64,000 nucleotides of DNA, from contig NZ_VJVW01000004.1 in assembly GCF_009735585.1 (NCBI RefSeq), positions 124,001 to 188,000 on the forward strand, given 5' to 3'. Made by a program: the position numbers and the translations under genes. Positions within the stretch are counted from its first letter, which is position 1; every line of letters begins with the position of its first letter. Source of the DNA: Christiangramia aestuarii. Its GTDB lineage: Bacteria > Bacteroidota > Bacteroidia > Flavobacteriales > Flavobacteriaceae. The notes under the pieces are model-generated. The model saw only the letters and a list, made by a program, of their open reading frames with translations. It did not search any database and was not told the origin of the DNA. Positions 26,169 through 35,500 of the stretch are shown here, piece after piece.

Positions 26169-26396
26169 ATGGGAATAAGCAGTATTCTAAAACTAGCAGG
26201 AAAATTCGCAATAAGAGGATTTGTATTCAAGGCAGGAAAACGGGCTGCCATTAAGGGTGGAAATTTCGGGATTGGAGCTTTTTCACTTCTTGCCGGCGGA
26301 TATATGGCCTACACCTTATTACAACTGAAGGAAAAAAGCGAAAAAGAACAAAAAGCGCTAAAAGGCAAGAAGAAAGCCAAACGGCTTGAGGAGTAA
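26169..26396 (+). CDS. Small basic membrane protein, unknown
   Basis: 75 residues. The N-terminal third is basic and amphipathic (KFAIRGFVFKAGKRAAIKGG), a single likely membrane segment follows (GIGAFSLLAGGYMAYTLLQL), and the tail is very rich in Lys and Glu (KEKSEKEQKALKGKKKAKR). No family recognised. The short distance from the SDR stop supports co-transcription. Confidence 0.6.
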   Translation: MGISSILKLAGKFAIRGFVFKAGKRAAIKGGNFGIGAFSLLAGGYMAYTLLQLKEKSEKEQKALKGKKKAKRLEE

Positions 26397-26490
26397 TTAA
26401 GGGAGCCAGCTTCTAAAATCCGGGCCTTTAAATTAAATTTCGGCTTTTAGGGCTATAAATCCCTATCTTGAGAATTCTAAACCAATTCTC

Positions 26491-27000
26491 ATGAAATCTT
26501 TCCTATTCTTTATTCTTTTTTGCAGCATCACGATTTCATGCCTTGCCCAGAATACCGATTGTGCTTGTTATTCAAAAAAACACCAGCAATTCGATTTCTG
26601 GGTTGGAAACTGGGAAGTTTTCAATGAAGAAGGTGAGAAAATTGGCGAGAACCTTATCAAAAAACTTGAAGATAATTGTATCCTGAACGAGAACTGGAAG
26701 GCTGAGGATGGAAGCTCGGGAAAAAGCTATAACTATTACGATCCTTCAGATAACAGCTGGAACCAGCTTTGGTTAAGCAACTCCGGGAATATCCTAAAAT
26801 TAAAAGGTAAGGCGATAGAGAACAAAATGGTCCTGAAAAGCGAGATCTCCGAAGGTGAGAAAGGCAAATACTACAACCAGATCACCTGGACCAAAAATGA
26901 AGATGGCAGCGTCACCCAGCTTTGGGAGATCTATGACCTCAACAATAAACTACTTGATGAGATTTTCCGCGGAACCTATCGCAAAAAAGTCAGCGACTAA
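26491..27000 (+). CDS. Secreted protein with DUF1579-like core
   Basis: 169 residues with a signal peptide (about 1-20, ending CLAQ). The mature part starts with NTDCACYSKKHQQFDFWVG; the motif FDFWVGNWEVF, later YNYYDPSDNSWNQLWLSNSGN and VTQLWEIYD, resemble the 'FWxGxW' family of small beta-barrel exported proteins (DUF1579-like). The ligand is unknown. The stop codon overlaps the convergent DsbD-like gene by 4 bp. Confidence 0.7.
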   Translation: MKSFLFFILFCSITISCLAQNTDCACYSKKHQQFDFWVGNWEVFNEEGEKIGENLIKKLEDNCILNENWKAEDGSSGKSYNYYDPSDNSWNQLWLSNSGNILKLKGKAIENKMVLKSEISEGEKGKYYNQITWTKNEDGSVTQLWEIYDLNNKLLDEIFRGTYRKKVSD

Positions 27001-29051
27001 TTGCTGAAAACACTTTTCTTATCTGCACCCAGAATATTTTCCCGACCTGAATTTCCCTGATTGAAATTTTCAAGACCTTTTTTCAACCAATTATAATATT
27101 CGTCTGCATCTGGTTCGTAGGCTGAAGGCGTGATAAGATTTTTCTCATCATGATCTATCAATACGTAGTATGGCTGGGCGTTGGCCTTGTACCTGGAGAT
27201 CTGAAAATCGCTCCATTTATTACCGATGGTCTCTATCTCCTTCCCCGTGGTTTCTGAAACATACTGCTCAGATTCCGGAAGTTTCCTTTTATCGTCCACG
27301 TAAAGTGAAACCAGCACTACGTCGTTCTTCAAAATATCCAAAACCTGTGGCTCGCTCCATACCCGCTCTTCCATCTTCCGGCAATTCACACAGGCATGAC
27401 CCGTAAAATCTATAAGAACCGGCAAGCCGTTTTCTCTGGCATAATCCAGACCTTCTTCATATTCGTGAAATGAAACTATATCGTGAGGTCCAAATTTTGC
27501 TCCTTCAGGAAGGCCATCCCTGTTCACCAAACCTGCGCTGGAGGCTCCAATCCCGTCTGGAGATTCACTATACTGCATAGGAGGTGGAAAACCACTGATA
27601 AGTTTTAAAGGAGCCCCCCATAATCCAGGGATCAGATAGATCGTAAATATCAGGGCTACCAGTCCGGTTATTAATCTGCCCACAGAAATATGCTCTTCCT
27701 TGGAATCATGTGGCAGCCTTATCTTTCCAAAGAGGTAAAGGGCCAGCATTCCGAATATTGCGATCCAGATAGCAAGGAACATCTCCCTTTCCAGGATATG
27801 TAATTGCAGCACCAGGTCGGCATTAGAAAGGAATTTAAAGGCCAGGGCCAGCTCCAGGAACCCAAGGGTCACCTTAACGGTATTCAACCAGCCACCAGAT
27901 CTTGGAAGCGAATTAAGCCAGCCAGGAAAAGCCGCGAAAAGACCGAACGGCAGGGCGATCGCTAGGGAGAATCCTAACATTCCTACTATCGGCGCCATCC
28001 CTCCTTTGGAGGCCGCCTCTACCAGCAAGGTTCCTACAATAGGGCCGGTACAGGAAAATGAAACTATTGCGAGTGCAAGAGCCATGAAAAAGATTCCTAT
28101 CAATCCTCCTTTATCGGCTTTAGAATCTATCTTGGTTCCCCAACTACTTGGCAGCACTATTTCGAAAGCACCCATAAACGAAACCGCAAAGATTACCAGC
28201 AGCACAAAGAAGATCAGGTTGAACCATACGTTCGTAGACAGTGCATTTAGAGAATCTGCTCCGAAGATCAGTGTTACCAGCGAACCTAGAAAAACATAGA
28301 TCACCACGATCGAGATACCGTAAAAAATAGCATTCCTGATTCCCGCAGCGCGTGATTTACTTTGCTTGGTAAAGAAACTTACGGTCATTGGGATCATTGG
28401 AAATACACAGGGTGTAAGCAGAGCGGCAAAACCTGAAAGAAAGGCAATGATAAAAATACCCCAGAAAGAACGCTTTTCTTCAGCGCCTGTATTTACTGGC
28501 GCACTCACCACATCCTCTCCGTTTAGGTCATCACTGGTTTGAGAACCTTCGGCATCACTGCCAGACTTAGCATCCTCAGCCGCGATATTATCGTTAATAA
28601 CAAAGTTGAGCTCTTTTTTGGTAGGCGGTAAACAGCGCTCATCATCACACACCATATATTCCACCGCACCTTCAATACTTCCAACAGGCTTATTCAAGGA
28701 TACTTTCTGAATGAACTCTGCCCGATCACCGAAATATTTGATCCGCATTTCGAAGACGGGATCATCAATTTCATTTCCTTCTTCCTCGCTGGTTTCCCCG
28801 ATCAATTCTACTCCATCTTTATCTACGTTGTAGGTAAAAGAAGTAGGGACGGGGCCATTTTCAGGCACATCCTGAGAATACAAATGCCAGCCCGGTTCAA
28901 TAATCGCGGTTGTTATAAGCTCGTATTCTGTATCTGAAAGCTCATTAACCCGGGTTTCCCATTGAACAGGATCATAAATCTGAGCCTGGGCAAAGAATCC
29001 AGTTAGGAGAATTAAAAAGAACAGACCTTTTTTTAGCAAGCTTTTCGTCAT
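26997..29051 (-). CDS. DsbD-like thiol:disulfide interchange protein
   Basis: 684 residues from the ATG at 29051; a TTG at 29111 would start upstream of the putative promoter (29090-29097). Signal peptide, then the DsbD-alpha-like domain ending in YMVCDDERCLPP (two Cys), then about eight membrane segments with the active cysteines in LTPCVFPMIP and SCTGPIVGT, and a C-terminal thioredoxin domain with CVNC in FTGHACVNCRKMEERVW. It carries electrons from the cytoplasm to periplasmic thiols, as in cytochrome c maturation or metal handling. The full three-domain plan is intact. Confidence 0.93.
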   Translation of the reverse strand: MTKSLLKKGLFFLILLTGFFAQAQIYDPVQWETRVNELSDTEYELITTAIIEPGWHLYSQDVPENGPVPTSFTYNVDKDGVELIGETSEEEGNEIDDPVFEMRIKYFGDRAEFIQKVSLNKPVGSIEGAVEYMVCDDERCLPPTKKELNFVINDNIAAEDAKSGSDAEGSQTSDDLNGEDVVSAPVNTGAEEKRSFWGIFIIAFLSGFAALLTPCVFPMIPMTVSFFTKQSKSRAAGIRNAIFYGISIVVIYVFLGSLVTLIFGADSLNALSTNVWFNLIFFVLLVIFAVSFMGAFEIVLPSSWGTKIDSKADKGGLIGIFFMALALAIVSFSCTGPIVGTLLVEAASKGGMAPIVGMLGFSLAIALPFGLFAAFPGWLNSLPRSGGWLNTVKVTLGFLELALAFKFLSNADLVLQLHILEREMFLAIWIAIFGMLALYLFGKIRLPHDSKEEHISVGRLITGLVALIFTIYLIPGLWGAPLKLISGFPPPMQYSESPDGIGASSAGLVNRDGLPEGAKFGPHDIVSFHEYEEGLDYARENGLPVLIDFTGHACVNCRKMEERVWSEPQVLDILKNDVVLVSLYVDDKRKLPESEQYVSETTGKEIETIGNKWSDFQISRYKANAQPYYVLIDHDEKNLITPSAYEPDADEYYNWLKKGLENFNQGNSGRENILGADKKSVFSN

Positions 29052-29089
29052 TATTGAAATACTGATAACATTAAACTTTGAGATGCGTC

Positions 29090-29097
29090 CAAATTTA
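29090..29097 (-). promoter_or_regulatory. Putative -7 element of the DsbD-like gene
   Basis: TAAATTTG on the minus strand, a full match to TAnnTTTG, 39 bp before the ATG at 29051. No suitably spaced -33 found. Confidence 0.4.
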
Positions 29098-29143
29098 ATG
29101 AAATTAAACAAATAGACTTCTCATTACACCGAAGCTTACAAGT

Positions 29144-30340
29144 CTATTTTAAAGGAAGTCTTACCTCAATTTTTGTACCCTCTCCCAGCCCGGAAGTAAT
29201 TTTAATCTGCCCATCCAGGTCGTGCACCATTTCCTTTACCAGCTTCAAGCCCAGGCCGAAGCCTTTTTCTCCCTTGATCCCTACTGAAGACCTCAGGTCA
29301 TCATTATAAAAATCACGAATGGAGCTTTCTGAAAAACCCAGACCTGTATCTGAAACCTTCATCTCGATCTGTCTCCCGTTTTCTGAGTTTTTTATATCGA
29401 GTTCCACAATAATCTTTCCGTTTTCAGGAGTGAACTTAATCGCATTCGATATAAGGTTCCCCATAATTGAAAGCAATTTCCGCTTTGGGAAAAGATAGGT
29501 TGACTTCTCTGGGTTAGCAATTACCCGGAGGTCTATATGTTTGGTCCTGGCCGATAAGTGATATAGCTGCAGTAATTTCTCTTCTAAACGGGATAAATTG
29601 ATATACCTTGATTTAAAAACCTTGGCCGCCTTCCCACTTTCGAGAATTTCGGTGGTCAGGTTCAGTATCCCGTGCCCGGAATCCTTGATGAGCTTAAAAT
29701 ACTCCCTCATCTCTTCCTCTGAAAGTTCTTCGGACTCAACAACCTCAGCAAGCCCGGCGATACCATTTATAGGTCCCCGAACATCATGAGCTACCTGGTT
29801 CTTTATCCTCACCGCTTCAGAAAGGGAATACAGGCTTTCGTTCAGTTTTTTCCTGGTTTCCAGTTTATCTACGATCTCTTCCGCAATAAGGCCTAAGGCT
29901 TTTATCTTTTTTTGGGTAGTATGCATTTCACTCCTGTCTACCATACAAAGCGCCCCTATACTCTCCCCCGAATCCAGGTTAAGTGGGATGCCCAGGTAAT
30001 ATTTCAGGCCTTTAGTACCTTTGACGAAATCCTTATCGGCAAAACGCTGATCCAGGTCAAGCCTTGGAATTTCCAGTACTGTTTTATTCTGAATGGTATA
30101 ATTACAGACAGATTCCTCACGCGGGGTAGGTTCGGGTTGGGGAGAATCGGGATAAACAGACCACTGGGTATGATGGTCCAGGAAGTTCAACATAGAAGTT
30201 TCGGTCTCTGCGATCATCCCGGCAAGTTCGAGCAGGTTCTTTACCTCCTCATGTAGCTCGAGATAATCCAGGTCTAATTCACTAAGTTTCCTTATCCGCT
30301 GAAATTCGGACGGAACACTTTTAGTTTCGGTAGTAGGCAT
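29144..30340 (-). CDS. Soluble GAF-domain sensor histidine kinase
   Basis: 398 residues, no membrane segment. A GAF domain occupies about residues 30-165 (LNFLDHHTQWSVYP, YYLGIPLNLDSGESIGALC). The dimerisation/phosphoacceptor region has His185 in QVAHDVRGPINGI. The ATPase domain has the N box GNLISNAIKFTPE (Asn295, Asn299), G1 DTGLGF and G2 GEKGFGLGLKLVKE. It is an intracellular two-component kinase; no response regulator gene lies nearby, so the partner is unlinked. The GAF ligand cannot be inferred. Confidence 0.92.
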   Translation of the reverse strand: MPTTETKSVPSEFQRIRKLSELDLDYLELHEEVKNLLELAGMIAETETSMLNFLDHHTQWSVYPDSPQPEPTPREESVCNYTIQNKTVLEIPRLDLDQRFADKDFVKGTKGLKYYLGIPLNLDSGESIGALCMVDRSEMHTTQKKIKALGLIAEEIVDKLETRKKLNESLYSLSEAVRIKNQVAHDVRGPINGIAGLAEVVESEELSEEEMREYFKLIKDSGHGILNLTTEILESGKAAKVFKSRYINLSRLEEKLLQLYHLSARTKHIDLRVIANPEKSTYLFPKRKLLSIMGNLISNAIKFTPENGKIIVELDIKNSENGRQIEMKVSDTGLGFSESSIRDFYNDDLRSSVGIKGEKGFGLGLKLVKEMVHDLDGQIKITSGLGEGTKIEVRLPLK

Positions 30341-30359
30341 AATAAGATTTTGGGCATGG

Positions 30360-30367
30360 CAAATATA
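30360..30367 (-). promoter_or_regulatory. Putative promoter (-7 element) of the histidine kinase gene
   Basis: TATATTTG on the minus strand, a full match, about 20 bp before the ATG. A TTTG lies 23 bp upstream of it, slightly further than the usual 19-21 bp. Confidence 0.5.
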
Positions 30368-30484
30368 AATGTAAACTTCAGTTTTAGGTTCAAAAAAGTG
30401 TTAAGAACCTGATTTGTAACAATTCCATGCAGCACGGTTACCTACAGATTTCTTAGTTTAGCCTTCTCAACTAAGACTATTCAT

Positions 30485-31366
30485 TTGGAAAATATTTCAG
30501 ACTTCATCATGCCCGCGGCCATAGCCATGATCATGTTCGGTATTGGCCTGGAGTTAAAGTTCGATGATTTCAAAAGGGTTTTCCTGCAACCAAAGGCAGT
30601 AATTATCGGTCTGATGTGCCAGCTACTGGTTTTACCTGCGATAGCGCTTTTGCTGGTATATTCCTGGCCGATAGAACCCATCTATAAAATAGGTATCATG
30701 CTTATCGCGGCCTGCCCGGGAGGTACAGCCTCAAACCTGGTCACCAAGATCCTAAAAGGAAGGGTTGCGCTCTCCATTTCCCTTACTGCATTCAATAGTT
30801 TCCTCATCTTATTCACTATTCCCCTTATAGTAGAATTAAGTTATTCCCTTTTCGACCAGGATTCGCAAAGCCTGGAGCTGGGATTCTGGGAGACCATGAA
30901 ACAGGTACTTCTTACAGTGGTGGTTCCGGTGATCGCGGGAATAGGCATAGGAAAGCTTCTAAAAGAAGAGCAATCTGAAAAGCTTCACCAGCCTTTAAAT
31001 TTCATACTGCCGGCTATTCTCGTCATCGCAGTGATCGCAGTGCTCATCTCAGATAATTCCCAAAAGGTGGATTATATGGGTTATCTAAACCTACTCATCC
31101 CACTGTTTATCCTGAATATAGCCACCATCATGGCAGGTTTTTTCGTTGGGAAATTTACAGGGCTTAACCATAAATCGGCCTATACCATTGCTGTAGAAAT
31201 GGGACTACAGAACAGCGTTCTGGCTCTTTTTATAGGCGACCAGCTATTGAAGAACAGGGAAATAAGCCTTATAGCCATATTGTATGGAAGCTTCTCGCTA
31301 ATAAGCACATTTAGCCTCGCATTAATATTGAAAAAATATGCCAGATACGGGCAGGGGGAAAATTAG
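30485..31366 (+). CDS. Bile acid:sodium symporter (BASS) family protein
   Basis: 293 residues and about nine membrane segments. Family motifs: MFGIGLELKFDDFKR at the N-terminus, AACPGGTASNLVTKILKG in the first crossing region and the later VEMGLQNSVLALF of the second. The start is TTG at 30485 because the next ATG (30509) would cut the conserved N-terminus. BASS proteins carry organic anions, such as bile acids, pantoate or pyruvate, with sodium; the substrate in this organism is unknown. Divergent from the histidine kinase, which could share a control region. Confidence 0.88.
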   Translation: MENISDFIMPAAIAMIMFGIGLELKFDDFKRVFLQPKAVIIGLMCQLLVLPAIALLLVYSWPIEPIYKIGIMLIAACPGGTASNLVTKILKGRVALSISLTAFNSFLILFTIPLIVELSYSLFDQDSQSLELGFWETMKQVLLTVVVPVIAGIGIGKLLKEEQSEKLHQPLNFILPAILVIAVIAVLISDNSQKVDYMGYLNLLIPLFILNIATIMAGFFVGKFTGLNHKSAYTIAVEMGLQNSVLALFIGDQLLKNREISLIAILYGSFSLISTFSLALILKKYARYGQGEN

Positions 31367-31370
31367 AAAA

Positions 31371-31469
31371 TTACTTGCCTTTTCTAAAATGGGTTTTCAC
31401 CAAATAGATCGAAGTAATTATACCCACTACAGCCAGAATAATAGAAGCGAAGTAAAAGAAATCCATCAT
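31371..31469 (-). CDS. Candidate 32-residue membrane microprotein
   Basis: An open frame starting ATGATG at 31469 encodes 32 residues: MMDFFYFASIILAVVGIITS, then YLVKTHFRKGK. It is a textbook single membrane helix followed by a basic tail, and ends 4 bp from the stop of the convergent BASS gene. Such microproteins occur in this phylum, but this one has no family that I can name. The evidence is the helix pattern and the tight convergent fit; no clear promoter or ribosome-binding site was found. Confidence 0.45.
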   Translation of the reverse strand: MMDFFYFASIILAVVGIITSIYLVKTHFRKGK

Positions 31470-31658
31470 AACATCGAGTTTTATGAGGATGGACAAAGGC
31501 ACCGTTGTAGATGAAAATGAACTCCAAAGTTAATTCACAAAACTAGGCAACAGGTAAGACCTATTATACTGCATATACTTAAATTCTTAGCTCTAAACAT
31601 TATTTATTGATTTTCAGCCAGAAAGAGTAAAAATAAGGCTATCAATGAGGCTCATAAA

Positions 31659-31690
31659 AAAACCCTTTATCATGCATGATAAAGGGTTTT
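31659..31690. terminator. Perfect 32-bp palindrome, probable terminator
   Basis: Arms of 16 bp meet at 31674/31675 (AAAACCCTTTATCATG and its complement). It is preceded by an A-run and followed by TCTT, so it can terminate from the minus strand (T-run there) or less well from the plus strand. No established gene ends at it: see the candidate at 31752. The remaining sequence 31470-31658 and 31863-32015 shows nothing I can call. Confidence 0.7.
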
Positions 31691-31751
31691 CTTAATTGAC
31701 TAATTATGAATCGTGTGAGCTATTTTATCAAATCTAACAATTGATGCGATC

Positions 31752-31862
31752 TTAAATTAGTTGGACCATTTGCCTGCCCAGTTCCCCAAATTTCCTTTTT
31801 CTAAAAAAAGCTCTGGGCCGTAAGTCTGGCTTAAACTTAAACAAATAATCGACAAAAACCAT
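31752..31862 (-). CDS. Candidate 36-residue basic ORF or small RNA
   Basis: From ATG at 31862 the minus strand reads MVFVDYLFKFKPDLRPRAFF, then a basic RKRKFGELGRQ and MVQLI, stop at 31754-31752. It is 62 bp ahead of the strong palindromic terminator on the same strand, which otherwise has no gene. The stretch could instead be a structured small RNA. No recognised family. Confidence 0.25.
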   Translation of the reverse strand: MVFVDYLFKFKPDLRPRAFFRKRKFGELGRQMVQLI

Positions 31863-32015
31863 ATTTAACCGATGAAATACACTTCTTAGGGATTAACCTC
31901 TTATTATCCGTATGAAATTCAGTTCAATAGACTTTAAGGATACATAAAAGCAAGAAGCTAATTTTCAGCATATTATACGTATTTTAATAGTCTGATAACC
32001 AGAAAAATAAAAGAT

Positions 32016-32453
32016 ATGAGAACGATTTACACTATCCTGTTTCTTAGCTACAGCTTGGTTTGCCTATCCCAGAACGCAAATACCCAAAAAGTTCATGATC
32101 ACCATCACCAGGCTTTAATAGATCAAAATTTACACGAGATCATGAAAGACTATAATGAATCTTCGGTTTTGATCACCCCAGACGGGAAAGTTCACAAGGG
32201 AACCGAACAAATACGAAACACCTTTGAATATGCTTTTAGGGAGATGTTCCCTCCAAACTGCGAGTTCAATATTTTACAAAAAGTAATAGAAGATGATGTG
32301 GTTTTTATAAGCTACCAGGCTTCTAATGCTGAGACGGGGCAGGTTTTCTGGGAATATGCGGTAGATACTTTTATAATAGAGGACGGCATCATAAAATACC
32401 AAACGGTTGGGATACAATTAGCTGATGGAATTAGCCCTCCTAGCCAGAATTAA
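32016..32453 (+). CDS. Exported NTF2-like (SnoaL/DUF4440-type) protein
   Basis: 145 residues with a signal peptide (about 1-19, ending CLSQ). Pattern HHHQALIDQNLHEIMKDYNE, SSVLITPDGKVHKGTEQIRN and AVDTFIIEDGIIKYQTVGI is that of nuclear transport factor 2-like cone-shaped domains. Family members bind small molecules or act as enzymes; no catalytic residue can be assigned here. It appears to be monocistronic: 563 bp of sparse sequence precede it and a terminator region follows on the other strand. Confidence 0.8.
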   Translation: MRTIYTILFLSYSLVCLSQNANTQKVHDHHHQALIDQNLHEIMKDYNESSVLITPDGKVHKGTEQIRNTFEYAFREMFPPNCEFNILQKVIEDDVVFISYQASNAETGQVFWEYAVDTFIIEDGIIKYQTVGIQLADGISPPSQN

Positions 32454-32499
32454 TAATAGGTCTTTGGCTGAAACTCAGCCTCGATCCTGAACCATTATT

Positions 32500-32530
32500 A
32501 AAAAACCCGGCTCTGTAGGGGAGCCGGGCT
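32500..32530 (-). terminator. Terminator of the subtilase gene
   Basis: Arms CCCGGCTC (32506-32513) and GAGCCGGG (32521-32528), with a T-run on the minus strand. It begins 24 bp after the stop codon of the giant protease gene. Confidence 0.85.
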
Positions 32531-32551
32531 TAAAAGAAGAATGAATTTTAA

Positions 32552-35500
32552 TCAATTTTTCACAATCTTCTTAACAGATCTGGCATTCTCTGTAGCGATC
32601 TCCACAAAGTAAATACCAGGGCTTAGGTTGGCCACAGGTACTTCGATCATCGAATCTGAACCTTCAGACTGTGCTGTCTTAACCAGGGCTCCAAGCGTAT
32701 TATAGAATTTAATGCTCATCTTTTCCATTACCGGGCTGTACATCTTAATATACATCACCTCGTTTACAGGATTCGGATGAACTTTCCAGCTATCTTCAAG
32801 ATCTTTATCCTTCAACACGTTCGGTACAACCATTACATCGAAAGTAGTAGTGATCTCTCCTCCTCTTCCATCAACTCCTTTAAGGGTGATAGTAGAAGTA
32901 CCCAAAGTAGATGGGCTAACGAGCATGTTGTTATCGTTCACAAATATCTCCACAACCTCATTGCTCGAAGTTGGAGTCAATAAACTTACCTGGTCTCCAT
33001 CAGGATCTGTAAATACTGAATTAAGATCCAAAAGATATTCACCAGTGTAAAGGTTAAGCGTCTGATTACTGATAAGGTTTGCTTCAGGAGCTCTGTTCAC
33101 GTCGATCACCTTAACTTTGATGGTAGAAGTTCCTTCGATTCCATTTTCATCTTCAAGGATTACATCGAAAGAATGAATTCCTGCATCTTCAAAATCGGGA
33201 CTGAATGAGAAGTCTACCATTCCTTCTGCGAAATTTAGTTCGGTCTTAGGATTAGCCTCTGCCATTCTCGCTCCGGCAACCAGGTCTCCTTCAAGATCTG
33301 AAGTACCCAGGCTGATATTAAGCCTTTCGTTCTCATTAACGTAATACATTTCATCTCCAACAAGATCGGGCGCCTGGTTGATATCCAGAATTACCGGGAT
33401 ACTTACCAGTTCCATCTCAGGGTCATTGGTTTCTATGTTAAGCATTGCAAAGTTACTGGCCTTCGTTGCTCTTGAAGGATGCAATTGCACATCCATATTC
33501 ATTGAAGCACCAGCCCCAATAGAGCCACTGTTACTTTCGGTTACTGAAAGCCAGTTCTTCTGGGCGGCTTCAACTTCTCCGGCACGCACGATCCATCCTG
33601 ACTCAGACAATCCGGCTTCGGCAATATCTAACCAGAAACCTCCGCTAAAGAACTTATACCTGTTACTCTCATGAGCTTCCACATAACCAAGACCCTGAGG
33701 ATAGGTGGCTCCTAACGGATAGGTGATCACTACGAAGAATTTCTCATATGGCTGAAGTTCCACGGTCTCACTAAGGGCAAAAGTGATTAGCTCTCCATCT
33801 TCATTTGCAGTTTCAGCTACATAATTTAGCGGCTCCTTATATAGAACGTCTGAATCTTCCAACTGGCTTCCAACCCTGATCTCTACAGTAAGATCTGAAT
33901 TCAACCAGTCTCCCCATGCATACCAGGTTTGAATATGAGATAGATTGAAACCGGTTTCCGGTGCAATAAATCTCGTAGAACTTGCGAATACCAGGTCCCC
34001 GTTGAACCCAACCGATGTCCATGCTGATTGAGAATCTTCATGGGCCAGTTTATTAACGAATTCCTCGTTATTTTGAACTATGGTATTAGAGGGCTCAAAA
34101 CTAGCTTCACTACGCAATAGAGCCGCTTCTACTCCAGTATTCTCTGGCACTGCCGCCGGAGAAACCTCGGTTCTCATATAGTCTATCCCAATAATATAGT
34201 TCAATGCCGATTCACCTTCAGCATTCCCCATATTCAGGGTGTGAGAATACATGTCGTCATTGAAAGCCAGGTGATAGATCTCTTCTTCATTCACGGTGAA
34301 GGCAGGCGGCGCTTTAAAGTCTGCCGTGATGATCAATTCTTCAGTAGTTCCGAAATCGGTTTCAGCAAAAATTTTATTTGTATAATCCGAATCAGGTCCC
34401 TGAGGGGTTATGGTAAGTCTGAAATCCTTGGAATCAGCATCCGGATCTACCGTAAAGCTATCGGTAGGATTTACAGGCTGCCAATATAAAAATCCGAATC
34501 GCCCAGGAACCAAATGTTCTAACACTGCGGTCGTATTATCTTCCAGGTGAAGATTATTAACCGTCATTCCTTTATTTCCAGTATTGGAGAAAGAAATGTT
34601 ATATACATAATTTACACCAGGCCTATATACCTTTTCACCCATTTCAAGGGCTTCAGGATTAAAGGTGAAATCTGCTTCTCCACTAACGGTAAGTTCTACA
34701 GGAACCTCGATCTCTGGGGTCAATGGTGTATTATTGATCACTTTGAGAGACTCGGTATACACTCCAGCATTAGTACCTGCGGTATTAAAGCTAAGCTCAT
34801 AAGACCTGCTTGCACCGGGCTCCAGGGTTTCCTTTTTTGCAGGGAAAATATCAACAGCTACCCTATCATCAAAGAAAGGCTGAGAGTAAACAATTTCGAA
34901 TCCTTCAGTACCAGACTCATTTTCTATCCCAATTAATCCGGCCGCAGCTGCTCCGTCCTTATACTGGAATTTGATCTTTCCATTTTTATAAAGTATAGCC
35001 TGGAAACTATAGGTGCCTGCAAATCCACCTGGAGTATAATTTCTCCATTCAAAAACAACCTTGTCATCAAAAACCTTCATAAATCTTCCCCAGTCTTCTT
35101 CTGAACCTGTGACATTAGGCCCTCCGGTTGCAAAATAAGGGGCTATGATCGCATTAAGGTTATCATCCTTCGGGATCCTGTTAGGGAAAAAGGTTGTATA
35201 AGCTTCATTTACCTCTTCCTGGAAGCTTAGTACTCCCTGGGTACCCATCCATATTTTAGAATATTTTTTCTGATAAAATTCAAATTCGAATGGCAATTCA
35301 AGCTGTTCCCAGTAATCACCTTCAGAAAGGTAAAAAGGTACTTTATCTTCCAATTCCAGTTTTATCCATTGGAAGGTAGGTTTAGAACCTTCGTCATAGG
35401 TAGTACGGTAGACATATGAAAACTCCTCTACCTGGTCTGTGGCGGCTTGTTGCTCATTAACCGTGATCTTCTCAGATGCTCCAATTGCATACTCGAGGGT

